This document shows positions 41,047-52,920 of a stretch of 64,000 bases of DNA, piece after piece; the first letter of the stretch is position 1, and every line of letters begins with the position of its first letter. Location: positions 130,717,810 to 130,781,809 of the forward strand of contig OV050032.1 in NCBI GenBank assembly GCA_920105625.2, given 5' to 3'. The notes beneath the pieces were generated by a model. It had not been told where the DNA came from and made no database searches. It saw only the letters and a list, made by a program, of their open reading frames with translations. This stretch comes from Clusia tigrina. Taxonomy: Eukaryota; Arthropoda; Insecta; Diptera; Clusiidae. The position numbers and the translations under genes were made by a program.

Positions 41047-41317
41047 TGTCCAGGGACGGCCGATTTTTATATGATCGTCAATTAAAAGAAACACGAAACT
41101 GATTGCTTATATTTTATAAATATAAATGTTTTTATTTGATTAATTTTAAATAAAGCGATTTCAGTAAAGAATAGAACAATATGTATTATTTTACTATGTG
41201 ATGATGGTTCATTGGTGCTTGTGCGACGATGGTTACGAACAGACTGAAGAGCTCTCTCTCTCTATGCATTCTATGGCGCAGTTGCATGATGGTTCGGAAG
41301 GGTTGCCATATGTGAGA
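41047..41317 (-). repeat. Solo LTR of element A
   Basis: A second solo LTR with CTTA on both sides, identical in structure to 35047-35317. It probably arose by duplication of the same recombinant unit. Confidence 0.9.
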
Positions 41318-41868
41318 CTTATTCTTTTCACAACAATTTGTAAAGATATGTTGAATGTCTTCCTCAAATTGTTTGTAGAACTATGAATTTCTTCCGTCTG
41401 TTCATTTTGTTCAGTTTTGCTTTTCAATGATGTACCATTACTATCTGAATCAGAGGAAGAATCTGAACCGCAATCTGAAAAGCGATTTTCTTCGGGAAAG
41501 TTTATGTAACGAATTCTTCCCTTTTTTAGTAATTTTTTAAACCGCCCCGATTTTCGTTTGTCAAATTCGTTGTCGGTTTCGGAGCTACTTTCACGTTGCA
41601 AACGAGCAGCAATTCTTTTCTCTTGCTGTAAACGCATTTTCTCTCGATCAAACTTACCAACTTTTTTCTATATCACAGATTGTGAGCCAACTGTGTTATC
41701 CAATCTTGATTTTATGGTAATTTGACTATCGTTTTCTATACTATTCTCTATATGTATATTTGTCGCAAAGGATTCTATATTTGTTACATGTTCATCTCTA
41801 GAGTGATAATTAGTTATGAGTTCATCATTATTTTCTTGAGTATATCCCGAAATGACAATCTTATCCGC
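41318..41868 (-). pseudogene. BCOR-like gene, upstream half, copy U4 (truncated)
   Basis: Retains the basic/acidic linker and the TAG but ends abruptly at about 41868, where it is joined to spacer sequence equivalent to 4808 of unit 1. About 1.17 kb, including the upstream part of the exon and the spacer TATA element, is deleted. Confidence 0.65.
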
Positions 41869-43183
41869 TCCGAGAAGACTTATTGTAGTCATTTGGTTAT
41901 AAAGAATAGAAATATAGACCTAGTGAATGAGTTTCGTTATTCGTATTGTAAATTTCTGTAAGACCCCTGAACACTGTTCAAAGTCGTTAGGGGCACAGAT
42001 AGGATAATTTTTAGTGGGCTCCTCAAAAGAGATTATATGGAAGGGAGGCGTGTCCTTTATCTATCGACCCCATTTCTTTTATCAGACTTTATAGCGTCAA
42101 TATACAAATTCACAGCAAATTCTGTCCACAAATTTTGTATAGACCATAAGTTATAAGTATGTGAAAATAGTGGGAGTGGCTTTCAAAAAAACATGTGTTT
42201 GTTGTTTTATAGTAGCGCTCTGAATCCTCGTGTGAAATTTCGTTGAGAAATCTATATGTAGAGACCCAGTAATGAATATTGGTTAATTGTTGGCGTGGCA
42301 ATAGCATTATTCTGCCCATATTTTGTATACACACTAGTATGGGCCCAATTGACAATTTATTTGTAGTTAGGCTAATTTTAAATTTAGTGGTGCCGCAAGT
42401 TCTTTAAATGAAAGTGGGCGTCCCATTTCTTGCATATGGCTTTATGTCAACCTGCTTCTGCATATATGGGAGGTTGTCATAGGCTTTTCCCAGATGGATT
42501 CATATATAGGTATTTCCTTGTGTCTTAAGGTACAGGCTATACTTTTGCAAAGTTTCATTAAGATATCTCTATCGGTGCGAAAAAATGTTCGTTCCAGGCG
42601 GACAGACGGACGAACAAAATCAAATAGCTCAGAAAGTGATTGTGATAATATGTCTAGATATATTTCTACAACTGCCACTCCTCAATATGGTAATTGAGAA
42701 ATAAATTGCTGGTTAAAAAATAGAAATGGCAATAAATAAGTTCTCTGCTATATCAGAAAAATTTATATTAAATGAAAATGTTTTATTTAACTTTAAAAGA
42801 ATTTTGAAGTTTTGCTTCTGTTCATAAATCAATTGAATGAAAAATTCGTCAGTGGTATTTTGATAGCCAGATATCAGTATTTGTAGTTAATACCAAACAT
42901 ATAGCTACTGCTATCGAATTGCGGAAATCTTAAACCTAATAACGAAGCAAGTTTCTAACATTTTTAGAAAATATTTATCATTTTTATTTTGGTTAAACGT
43001 CGGTCGTACATTGACCATAAATATACCAACGTCTTAAATGTAAAATTACGTACTGCTTCCATTATATCAATTCAATATGCACACGTTTTTATCATCTCTT
43101 ATAGCACTTTATTATCACGTTCATTGCTGCAATGTACATACACATGTAGTTAGTTTAAAATTTCATTAAAATTGTTTTTACAC
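41869..43183. other. Spacer, unit 4
   Basis: Equivalent to unit 1 positions 4808-6088, and closer to unit 1 than to units 2 and 3 because it keeps the stretch of about 200 bp around 43030-43240. No gene seen. Confidence 0.5.
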
Positions 43184-46050
43184 CTATAAATTTTTAACAT
43201 TGTCGTTGTATTTAATTAGAACAACCTTTGATGTGCATATATTTATTTTTTCTCCAACGCACAAAAGTTGTAAACATGTCGCTTTCTCCAGGAAATCAGA
43301 CATTTTCAACTCCCTCATCAGACTTTTGTGTGTGGAAGCTATTGAAGAAGATGGATATATCTAAAACAAAATTATACAGAAACAAAGTCGATAAATAAAA
43401 TGTCATTATCACTTTAATATAGTTCATCACGTTACTTACTTTATTTAGGATAGTATCCTTAGATTTTACTTTAAGAAAATTGCACAAATCGCTAAGAAGA
43501 ACCCACTTATCTGTGCCTTCATCTTTTAACAAATATAATGGCGGTAATAAGACATCAGCCTCTTCGAATTCAAATATTTCACCTTCACTGTCAGAATTTT
43601 CTACCAAGAATTCGGGGTTTTTGTCATTGTATAATCGAACGGAATTGAAACGATCAATATTGCCAAGCACTACTGCACATTTGTCCATAGTATTCGTAGA
43701 ATTACTCTCCTCATACTGATTGAAATCTTGTCTGTTTGTTATCAAACTGGATACCGAAGTTTTTCTAAGAGCTCTGCTCATATCACATGTGAAGCTCGGT
43801 GCCCCAGTAAAAATATCATAACCATTTTCCGCTTCATCTGAAAGCAGATCATAAAAATTAAGAAATTATATATAATTATTATGCATTATATACTTGTATT
43901 CGTCCATACCAAATATTTCCCATGGACCATTAAAAATCAATGGTTTTCTATCAGGTCCATTATTTTGTACCGCGCTTAAATGATTATTTAAAATATCTCT
44001 CATACCAGTGCTTGAAGCTAACATTAAAGGGGTTTGGCCTAAAAACAAATAAAAACAATCACAAATTATGACATGTTACCTACATTATCCTCACCCTTAC
44101 CTGAATATGTAACAAGTGGAGGATCCGCACCATATGACAACAGTAAACGAACAAGTTCTTCATGATCATGTTCGCTTGCTTCATGCAGAGGGCGAATTCC
44201 AGAATGCGCAGCTTCAGAATGATTGGCCCCAAATTGTAATAACACTCTAGCTATTTGTAACCAGCCATTTGTACAAGCTTCGTGCAGAGGTGTATAACCT
44301 GCGTTGTCCTTCTGATCTGGATTCATTCCCATGCGTTCGAGGCAATAAACAATTACATCGATATAACCCTGCCGAGCTGCTTTATGCATTGTGCTCTGAC
44401 CAACTCCTTTATTTAGAACCCACTTCTGTATTTCTCGACAGACATCACTTTCAGCTTTAATTTTTAATTCATTATTCTCGTCAGGTTTTATTAATTTATG
44501 TGAATGCGAGGCGGCGCCTGACGCAATTATCGATTTTTTTTTTGCGAATATAATCGAAGCCTGAACTACCTTTCCTTCGTAAATATTTTCCAGTTCTGCG
44601 ACGCTTATAATAAGTCAATGTACTTGACATATTAGACAAGTAATTTCGCTGATTTTCGTAAACGTGTTTTTCATAATTTTCTAAGGTACTTTCAGTAACT
44701 TCTTCTGGTTTTATTAGAGAGACTTGAGCTATAGTTCTATCTAAGGATGACACCGTTGTTGCAGCTCTTGAAAGTTTTCGCAATTTATCCTCACTGATAA
44801 CAACATTCATTTGTTGTAAAAATTGTTCATATTTTTGTTCGTAAGTCATCTTCTCGCTACCTTCTAAAGATTGGATCATTTCAGGAGGAGCCGAAGCAGG
44901 CCGATCATCCCCGACAAATATCTCACGAATTATTTCTCTCTTTTTCTGCAGCTTGGATTCAGTACGAGTCTTCGTTTGCAAAACTTTTGTTTCAAAGATG
45001 CTGAAATGTCTTTTTTTCCTAAAATTTGTTTCTTTGTTGTCGTCTAACTTAAAATCTGGTAGTAATTCATTTACTGTACTCGCCTCAGTGTTTTGCGAGA
45101 TTCCATGTTGTACATTTACTGGTGCGCTATTAATAATAGCTTTTGCTTTAGATTTAAATCGTGTAGCAGAGTTAATGACGCGTGAATGCAACAAATCTAT
45201 AATTGATCTAGGTTCTTCTGGAAAATTTTGTGAATCCATATGCGATTTTATTTCAGATTTGAAGCAATCCGGTTCAGATTTATCGAATGGTGTTATTAAT
45301 TTATCTGTTTTACTCATATATTTTTAAAATGCTGACCTTTCATCTATATCCCGTTCCAAATCTGGGAGTGATGATGTTATCTTGTGATTATTAGGATGTT
45401 TTATTGTTATTAAACTTGGCGGAACTTTAAGGGAACGTTTGTAGCGATAAACTTCCATTAGTAAGTCTACTTGTTTTTCCTTTGCTTTTTTATTTGACGA
45501 TCTTGCTGCATTGTTTTTTTCATTCTTATGCTTCACACTTTTAATAATTTTCTTTTTATTTGCATTGTTTTTATTAATAATGTTAGGTTTTTTTTCAGTT
45601 TTCGAACGTAATCGTGTGGACATTATTACACTAGCTTCTCTCATCAATGACTCATTGCACATTGCTTTTTTGTTAATAGCATATTTTCGTACATATTTCC
45701 GTTTTATTTTTGTCATTGAATTACGGATAATTTTTTCATTGCGCAAAACCTTACTGTTGGCCAACTGGAGTTCCAGTTCCCTTTTTCGCTTTGAACGTGT
45801 CATTGTATTTAAATCAACCCTCGAATATAATCTTTCTTTTATTTCCAATTTCTCTGACTTACTTTTATTATTAAGTTCATCCTCATATTGCACTTTTTTA
45901 TTTAGGTTTTTTAGTCTCTCTTTAACTATAACTACGGGCTCATTTTTCAAAAATATTCTGTTTTCATCTATTTCATTTTTAGCATCTTTCGTCATCACAT
46001 TTATCTTAGTTTCAACACTTCTTAAGCATTCATTATTTAAATCTGGCTTA
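43184..46050 (-). pseudogene. BCOR-like gene, downstream half, copy D4
   Basis: Exons correspond to 46050-44101, 44038-43910, 43837-43440 and 43360-43184. A Ser codon is changed to TAA near 45325, and the T-run near 44535 has 10 T, so the long exon is broken twice. The last exon is retained but ends at an early TAG (43184-43186), about 8 residues short of D1. It sits beside A2 and resembles D1 more than D2/D3. Confidence 0.75.
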
Positions 46051-46323
46051 TGTCCAGGGACGGCCGATTTTTATATGAGCGTCAATTAAAAGAAACACGA
46101 AACTGATTGCTTATATTTTATAAATATAAATGTTTTTATTTGATTAATTTTAAATAAAGCGATTTCAATAAAGGATAGAACAATATATATTATTTTACTA
46201 TGTGATGATGGTTCATTGGTGCTTGCGCGACGATGGTTACGAACAGACTGAAGAGCTCTCTCTCTCTCTATGCATTCTATGGCGCAGTTGCATGATGGTT
46301 CGGAAGGGTTGCCATATGTGACA
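46051..46323 (-). repeat. Element A2 3' LTR
   Basis: 273 bp, with the full-length middle that A1's 3' LTR has lost. The minus strand starts TGTCACATATGG. The left CTTA duplication is at 46047-46050. Confidence 0.88.
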
Positions 46324-47620
46324 GCTCGGCCATTCCTACATTCAAATCGTCCTCGATTTGTAGCTCAGTATCGTTGTCGTCATCTTCGGCATCTAACTCG
46401 GGATAGTTTCCACACCAGCGCTTAAGTTTGTCGGAAGAGAAAACAGAATTAAATTTTCGAGATGTTACCTGAAGACTCGGAATGTCCTCAATTAGGTAGC
46501 GATCGTTTCCGAGATAACGTGTGACAATGTAGGGCCCTCGAAACTTCGGCTCCAATTTTCGCGATTCGCCAGTAGCGCTAGGCTCATTTGCGATAACCAC
46601 GAGGTCGCTGATAACATACGTGCGAGGAGTAGCATGCTTCTTATCGAACCTAGTCTTCCATTTATCTCGTTCACGCGCTATGTTGATCAAAGCTTGACTG
46701 TGCTTCTCGTTATGTGTGATGTCAGTTACGGTTTCAGCAAGGTCATCTTGTACTGCATTGACGAGGTGATTCTGGACGAGGTCATTAATTTTGAAATTAA
46801 AAACAAGTTCATTGGGGGTAAATCCGGTTGTTGAATTGGTTTGCGAGTTTACAATCCATTGAAGTTCGTTGAGTTTAGCGTCCCAATTCCTAACGTCTTC
46901 GGTCGTCATTCTGAGATAATTAAGTATAATTGCGTTTGCTCGCTCAACTTGTCCATTTGCTCTGGGTGTACGAACTGCATTTTTGATATGTTGTATTTTG
47001 TAAATGTCACAATATTTCTCAAACGCCTTAGAGGTGAACGCAGTTCCTCTATCGGAGACTATTTTAACAGGAAGTCCAAAATAGCCAGTAATTTCGTTTA
47101 ATGCATTGATAACAGGAATGATTTTAGTGTTTTTGACGGCTTTTACGATTAGGAATTTTGAAAAAGTATCGGAAATTGCAAGTATGTGGGTATTCCCCTT
47201 TCTCGATCGTATGAACGGGCCCAGATGGTCGATGTGGAGTAATCGGAATGGTATCGGCTCAGGAGGTTCGAAGTGCATACGTCCTTCGGGTTTACCCCTT
47301 TGCGTCCGGTTGTAACAGCAAGAAACGCAGGGAGCGATATATTCTTTAACATATTTTCTCATCTTCGGGAACCAAAACAATTTTTGTATTAGTTGTATCG
47401 TTTTGTCGACTGCAAAATGTCCCATATCGTCGTGGAAATGTTTCACTATTCTCCATTGAACTGATCTAGGTACGACGAATTTCAGTTCTTTATCCACTTT
47501 TCGGTACAATCGGTGGTTAACAATCTCGTAATCCGCTTTCAGCTGTGTTCGCTCGGATGATTTTACTTTTTCGATTAATACCGCCATAATATGAGTTAAC
47601 CTCTGATCTTGTAGCTGCAT
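46277..47620 (-). CDS. Element A2 integrase
   Basis: 447 codons, with the same HHCC and D131/D190/E226 catalytic residues as the A1 copy and only a few substitutions (for example Asn for Ser in the CGNYPEL segment). The frame ends inside the LTR at 46277. Confidence 0.85.
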   Translation of the reverse strand: MQLQDQRLTHIMAVLIEKVKSSERTQLKADYEIVNHRLYRKVDKELKFVVPRSVQWRIVKHFHDDMGHFAVDKTIQLIQKLFWFPKMRKYVKEYIAPCVSCCYNRTQRGKPEGRMHFEPPEPIPFRLLHIDHLGPFIRSRKGNTHILAISDTFSKFLIVKAVKNTKIIPVINALNEITGYFGLPVKIVSDRGTAFTSKAFEKYCDIYKIQHIKNAVRTPRANGQVERANAIILNYLRMTTEDVRNWDAKLNELQWIVNSQTNSTTGFTPNELVFNFKINDLVQNHLVNAVQDDLAETVTDITHNEKHSQALINIARERDKWKTRFDKKHATPRTYVISDLVVIANEPSATGESRKLEPKFRGPYIVTRYLGNDRYLIEDIPSLQVTSRKFNSVFSSDKLKRWCGNYPELDAEDDDNDTELQIEDDLNVGMAELSHMATLPNHHATAP

Positions 47621-47622
47621 CG

Positions 47623-48183
47623 TTAAGGCCCAATCATCGATATCGTCCGCGACGTTGAAAATAAATCCAGCTGGGTGACTTCCGTAGGATGTTCAACTGG
47701 TGATCGGCTTAAAGCATCGACGTGAGCTAGTCGGCTACCTTGTCGATGTACAGGTTCAAAATTATACTCTAGTAGCTTCATCCACCACCTAGCGATTCTA
47801 GCTTTCAGCTCTTTCTTTTCTCGAACTGTGGCGATAGCGGAGCAATCTGTAACGAGGCGAAAATGTTTTCCTAGTACGTAAATTCGGAATCGTTCCAGCG
47901 ATTCTACCACAGCTAGTACTTCTAACTCATAACTGTGATAGCGTTGTTCTGCATCTGTGCAGTGTCGACTGAAATAGAAAACAGGTTGACAGTTCTTGCT
48001 ATCGTGCGACTGAAGTAATATTCCAGCCAATCCAACGATACTCGCGTCCGTATGTATTTCATGTATCGCTGATGAATCGTATAAGGTTAGTACGGGAGCA
48101 ATAGTTAACATTTGTTTTAACCTGCCGAATGCATGTTGTTGTTCGTCTGCCCAAATAAAATTATCTTTTTCCGATTTGTGTAA
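47623..48183 (-). pseudogene. Element A2 RNase H
   Basis: Same 162-codon frame and flanking frame changes as A1, with HTDASIVGLAG, YELEVLAV and VTDCSAIA. One substitution (FRIYVLGK for FQIYVLGK) was noted. Confidence 0.75.
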
Positions 48184-48418
48184 AAGTTTAGTTTGAAATT
48201 AACGAATAATCAGGTACGAATTTTCGAAAGAACCCGGTTAATCCAAGGAATCTACGTATTTCGGTTACGTTTGTCGGCGTCTTGAAATGTTTAATCGCGC
48301 TTATTTTATGTTCGCCCGGTTTTATTCCTTCTCCGTTTATAACATGTCCAAGATAAACAATTTCGGTTTGTAGAAAATTACATTTGTCAAGTCTTAAAGT
48401 TAAACCGAATCTTAGTAG
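48184..48418 (-). pseudogene. Element A2 RT C-terminal part, cut by element B2
   Basis: Contains YLGHVINGEGI and RRFLGLTGFFRKFVPDY, and is interrupted at the GTAG site (48415-48418) by the B2 LTR. Confidence 0.8.
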
Positions 48419-50107
48419 TGTAACGACTCGTTTTCGCTGGGGTAAAAACTCAGCGGGTCCCAGGGTCACTTACAGAAATTTATTTCAATAGCGTTAGTTT
48501 TTATAAGTGTTTTTATTTATTTTCAAAATTACTACTTATTTCCTATACATATATATAATTATATTTAATTACTACCCTATTCTGTGTGCTCGTGGTAGTG
48601 TCCGTGGTTTGTACTAGTGTCCCAGGGAGAGTCGGTCAAAACCATAAACTCCACTGGCTCTGTCTGCGTTGCGAATGTGTCCCAGGGAGAGTCGGTCAAA
48701 ACCATAAACTCCACTGGCTCTGTCTGCGTTGCGTGTGTGTCCCAGGGAGAGTCGGTCAAAACCATAAACTCCACTGGCTCTGTCTGCGTTGCGTATGTGT
48801 CCCAGGGAGAGTCGGTCAAAACCATAAACTCCACTGGCTCTGTCTGCGTTGCGTGTGTGTCCCAGGGAGAGTCGGTCAAAACCATAAACTCCACTGGCTC
48901 TGTCTGCGTTGCGTGTGTGTCCCAGGGAGAGTCGGTCAAAACCATAAACTCCACTGGCTCTGTCTGCGTTGACTTATTGTCAACAGTCAAAGTACCTAGT
49001 TTCGATGCTTGGTGCGTCTCTAGGAGCTTGGTGCGTTGTCTACTTACGGAGCGATGCTGGATCAAAGAGGCTTGGTGTTTGGTTCACTCCGCTTATATAG
49101 CGAAAGCTTGCCAGGGGATCAGTGCTCGTTGTTGTTGTGGCCCAGTTGTCCTTAGGCCACCTTCAACTTCCACTGGTTGTCCACCTTGTTGTAGTTCCCC
49201 TAGTTGTCCATCGTAGTTGTTGCTTGCAGTAGTGTGGCCTGATCGCTGCTGTTAGTTGTCGCTTTGCTGTTGTTGTAGTTAATATATCGTTCACACTCCG
49301 CTTGCTTACGGCTCTGTGTTTACGATCGGTGCGGTCTCGTTGTCATCCGTGCTCCGCCTTCGGTCGCTGTAGTGTTGTTGTTGTTAATATATTCTTTCAC
49401 ACTCCGCCTGCTTACGGCTCTGTGTTTACGATCGGTGCGCTCTCGTTGTCATCCGTACTCCGCCTTCGGTCGCTGTAGTGTTGTTGTTGTTAAAATACTG
49501 GTTTCTACTTCTTTGTGTTTACGATCGGCTCGCGTATGTGTGGTGCGCTCTCGTTGTCATCCGTGCTCCGCCTTCGGTCGCTGTAGTGTTGTTGTTGTTG
49601 CAGAGATTGGTTTGCACTCTGCCTGCTTACTGCTTTGTGTGTGCGATCGGTTAGCGTGTGTGTGATGCTCTTTCGGGTTTCTCTGTGTTCCGCCTTTGGT
49701 CGCTGCACTGTTGTAGAAATGTTTGCTTGCTGTTTCTTTTCTCCTTTATAGCCGTACTAGTCCCTCTTGATGTTCTTTGTACTATTAAGCCGTCGTCGTC
49801 ATCAGTCTAACTCTTTCGGTTTCTGCGCTCCTCACCACCTGTACGTTTATTGCTCCGATCGTCTGTGCGTAAATGTTTTGTTATACTTATCCGCTGTCTT
49901 TGTTGTTGCATTTAGCGTGGGAGGTGGTTACCTTTTTAAGCTGCATGATATCGGGGATGGTTGCATGCTTGAATATTGTTTGTGGTTAAAACAAATAAAA
50001 TATGGTGGACATCGTTATTTGTTTTTGGACTTAACACGGTCTCTGGTGGTAGCATATAGTTTTTGTTGTGTATGCGGAAAATACTTCTGGTATTTTCCGT
50101 CTTTACA
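48419..50107 (-). repeat. Element B2 3' LTR
   Basis: 1689 bp. The 60-bp repeats are at 48619-48971, the TATA box at 49093-49099, U3 repeats at about 49287-49718 and the palindrome at 50075-50099. A handful of substitutions separate it from the B1 3' LTR. Confidence 0.9.
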
Positions 50108-50120
50108 CGTCCTCCCGACT

Positions 50121-50483
50121 TTATGGACGAAGGAGGAACGTTGCTTCTCCGTGGTGCACTATGACCCGGTACGGTGGTTGTTCGAACCGTAGGCGTTTTT
50201 TTCTAGCTTGGGTTTCTTTTAGTATCTTTATCGTTTTTCTTACCAGTGCCGTGGGCAGCCCATTCGCCTTGGGTCCCTCTAGTTCCTGTACACTGTAGAA
50301 ATGGACGTCTTCCTTGTGGGGTTCCTTTAATGCGGGTAGTATTCCAGGTGAATCTTTGTTGTACTTCTGTCTTTTCCAGGTGGTCTCCGTATCGCTGTCC
50401 GAGGTTTCTGATTCTTCCTGTTGGTAGTTTCGTGTCCCATGCGGGTCCAGTGGAGGTGATTCCTTCGCTTGTTTTGAGAGCAT
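50121..50483 (-). pseudogene. Element B2 ORF3, C-terminal domain
   Basis: Same frame and sequence as 13033-13395, including the frame change relative to the Ulp1 part. Confidence 0.65.
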
Positions 50484-51280
50484 TTCCGCAGTTTTTTTCG
50501 TTTTTCGGCCCCAACTAATTGTTTAAGTAGGTGATATATTTCTGCTCGTTTGTGGGTGGCGTCCTCAGGGCTGAACCAGGTAGACAAGTCAGCCGTGTCC
50601 CATGTGTTTCCTGGTATGGATTGTGTTAGGAACTTCTCTGCGTTTTGGAGTAGATAAATGCCACAGTCGGTATTGTTTATCTGTTGCGGCGTTTTAAGTC
50701 GATGGGAGGGTACCCTGGTGGCATTTATGGGTATTGGTGGGTCTTCCATAAATTTACTGCGGTATTCCTCGTTCAGGTATCTTCTCAGTATTTCGGCCTC
50801 CTCTTCGTGTGAACCTCGGTCCAGGGAGTCGAATATTAATATTGTGGCACCTTTTGTCCCTGTCACCAGAGTTCCGGGGAAACAGACAACGGCCAAATAC
50901 CAATGATTTGCCTTTTTTATGGGCACCATTATTAAATCGGTGTCGAAAAGGTTCTTCCCCTTTGTCCATCGTTTTACGCCCATGTGCATGTCGGTTGCAG
51001 TTCCCCGTTGTCTGGTGAGTCGGGTGAAAAAATTAGTACTACAAATGTGCACTCTACCCCGCTTTCTGCTGGGTACCAGGTTCTCTCGGAGCCATCTCAA
51101 ATAGAAATCGATTAGCACATCGTTAAGTAGGCAGTTCGGCCGTAGGCGAGCGATATCCGAACTCCTGATAGCGATGCCTCCGGTGGTTGTCGGGTAAATC
51201 GTGATGACTTCGTCGCCGGACGGGGTGTTGTCTTCTTCTACTTGGACGCGTGCGGCCTGGATTATCGTTATTTGAGCCAT
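50327..51280 (-). CDS. Element B2 ORF3: Ulp1/SENP-type cysteine protease
   Basis: 317 codons with no visible amino-acid difference from the B1 copy; His126, Asp151, Gln200 and Cys206 are retained. The internal TATA box is at 51388-51394, with the CAAGCCTCTTTGATC motif and GTAAGT downstream as in B1. Confidence 0.85.
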   Translation of the reverse strand: MAQITIIQAARVQVEEDNTPSGDEVITIYPTTTGGIAIRSSDIARLRPNCLLNDVLIDFYLRWLRENLVPSRKRGRVHICSTNFFTRLTRQRGTATDMHMGVKRWTKGKNLFDTDLIMVPIKKANHWYLAVVCFPGTLVTGTKGATILIFDSLDRGSHEEEAEILRRYLNEEYRSKFMEDPPIPINATRVPSHRLKTPQQINNTDCGIYLLQNAEKFLTQSIPGNTWDTADLSTWFSPEDATHKRAEIYHLLKQLVGAEKRKKLRKCSQNKRRNHLHWTRMGHETTNRKNQKPRTAIRRPPGKDRSTTKIHLEYYPH

Positions 51281-51332
51281 CGTGGGTTTTTTTTGGTTTT
51301 TTTTTCTTTGGTTTGTTAGTTTCGAGAACGTT

Positions 51333-51394
51333 GTTTTACTTACGTGCGCTGAAGATCAAAGAGGCTTGTATGGTGGCGTGGAGGCCCTTTTATA
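51333..51394 (-). promoter_or_regulatory. Internal promoter and leader of B2 ORF3
   Basis: Same arrangement as 14245-14306: TATAAAA, a 15-base motif 19 bases later, then GTAAGT. Confidence 0.6.
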
Positions 51395-51495
51395 CCCGTT
51401 TTGGTGAGGTAACGGTATTCCACGAGAGCGGCAATCTGGTTCTCTCAGCTCTTAGTTTTCCGCTCTCCTGGTCCTCTCACCGTTTCTCCTTTGTA

Positions 51496-52920
51496 TTAGT
51501 GTGGGTCATTGTTGTCTTCCTCGTGGTTACCAGGCGCACAGTATGTTTTAATTTCGCTGAGATGAGCGGTCTTCCTGCGTTTGTCTCCCTTTCGCTGCAG
51601 CTCCATGATTACCGGTGAAATGAAGTTTACTATCTGGTAGGGTCCCTCATATCGCGGTGCTAGCTTGGCGGCGAAGTGCTCTGTTGCTTTGGACAAGTGG
51701 TGTTGCTTGACTAACACCCATTGTCCAACATCCGGTTTCCACTCTCGGCGTCGCAGATTATAATGTCTTCTTTGATCCTGTGTTGCTCGTTCCAAGTTTT
51801 GCCTCACTATGCGATAAGCTTCTTGTAGTTGATCTACCCGTTCGTTAGCAGTCTGTGGGGTTAGCCCTGTACCCAACGTTGTCTCATCGTACAGCGCCTT
51901 TGGTAGTCGCGGTTCACGCCCTTGTATCAGATAAGCCGGACTGTATCCCGTTGTCTCCGATACACTAGTATTAATGGCAAGAGTCAATTCGGGAAGCAAG
52001 TCGTCCCACTTCTGCTGCCGTTGACTCGCAAATTGGGCCACCATAGTCTTGATGGTGCGATTGGTGCGTTCCACCGCATTTTCCTGCGGAGTGTAGGGCG
52101 CCGTGAACTGATGTTTGATGCCATACCCTTCGGTGAACCGGCGGAACGCTCGACTACTAAATTGAGACCCATTGTCCGTCACTAGGATTTTAGGTACTCC
52201 AAAGCGAGACAGGATGTGTTCCCGAAAAGCCCGTTGCAATGTCTCGGTGGTGGCTTTTCGGAGGGGGGCCATCTCGGTCCATTTGGAGAATTTATCGAAG
52301 AACACGACTAGCATGGTGTTGCCATGTGTGGACCGGGGTAAGGGCCCGACAAAGTCGGCGCACAAGATAGACCAAGGTTCAGTGGGGATGTGGCTCAACA
52401 TTTTCCCAGCTGGTTGTTGGTGGCTGCTTTTAAATCGTTGGCAGGAGGAGCATTGACGCACGTATCGACTTGTATCGCGGAATAGCCTCGGCCAGTAATA
52501 TCGGTTGGCTATCCGTGCTATTGTTTTCCTGATACCTAAGTGTCCTGCCGTGAGTGCATCGTGATTTTCCTGTAGGACCCGGTTCCTGAGCGCTCTTGGC
52601 ACACACAGTTTCCACGGGACGCAATCTTCGTCGCCGCGATAACTCGAGATGTGCCTGAATAACTGTCCACCTTCCAATTGGTAATCAGCATATTTCTCCG
52701 GCCTAGCGATGACCTCTGCTTTTCGTTTCTGCCACCAGGGGCAGTCTGGTTCTGTTCGGTCCTCAATGGTAATGGTGCAGGCGGCTTCTGTTGGCTGTCT
52801 AGACAAGGCGTCGGCTAACACGTTCAATTTTCCCTTCCGGTATTGCACGTCGAATGTGTACTGTTGCAGTTCAAGGGCCCATCTTGCGATACGACCTGCA
52901 GGGCTTTCGATGGAGTTTAA
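51496..52920 (-). CDS. Element B2 integrase
   Basis: Same 450-codon frame as B1 with intact HHCC and D, D, E residues, followed by the GPYQI module. Confidence 0.85.
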   Translation of the reverse strand, partial: LNSIESPAGRIARWALELQQYTFDVQYRKGKLNVLADALSRQPTEAACTITIEDRTEPDCPWWQKRKAEVIARPEKYADYQLEGGQLFRHISSYRGDEDCVPWKLCVPRALRNRVLQENHDALTAGHLGIRKTIARIANRYYWPRLFRDTSRYVRQCSSCQRFKSSHQQPAGKMLSHIPTEPWSILCADFVGPLPRSTHGNTMLVVFFDKFSKWTEMAPLRKATTETLQRAFREHILSRFGVPKILVTDNGSQFSSRAFRRFTEGYGIKHQFTAPYTPQENAVERTNRTIKTMVAQFASQRQQKWDDLLPELTLAINTSVSETTGYSPAYLIQGREPRLPKALYDETTLGTGLTPQTANERVDQLQEAYRIVRQNLERATQDQRRHYNLRRREWKPDVGQWVLVKQHHLSKATEHFAAKLAPRYEGPYQIVNFISPVIMELQRKGDKRRKTAHLSEIKTYCAPGNHEEDNNDPH

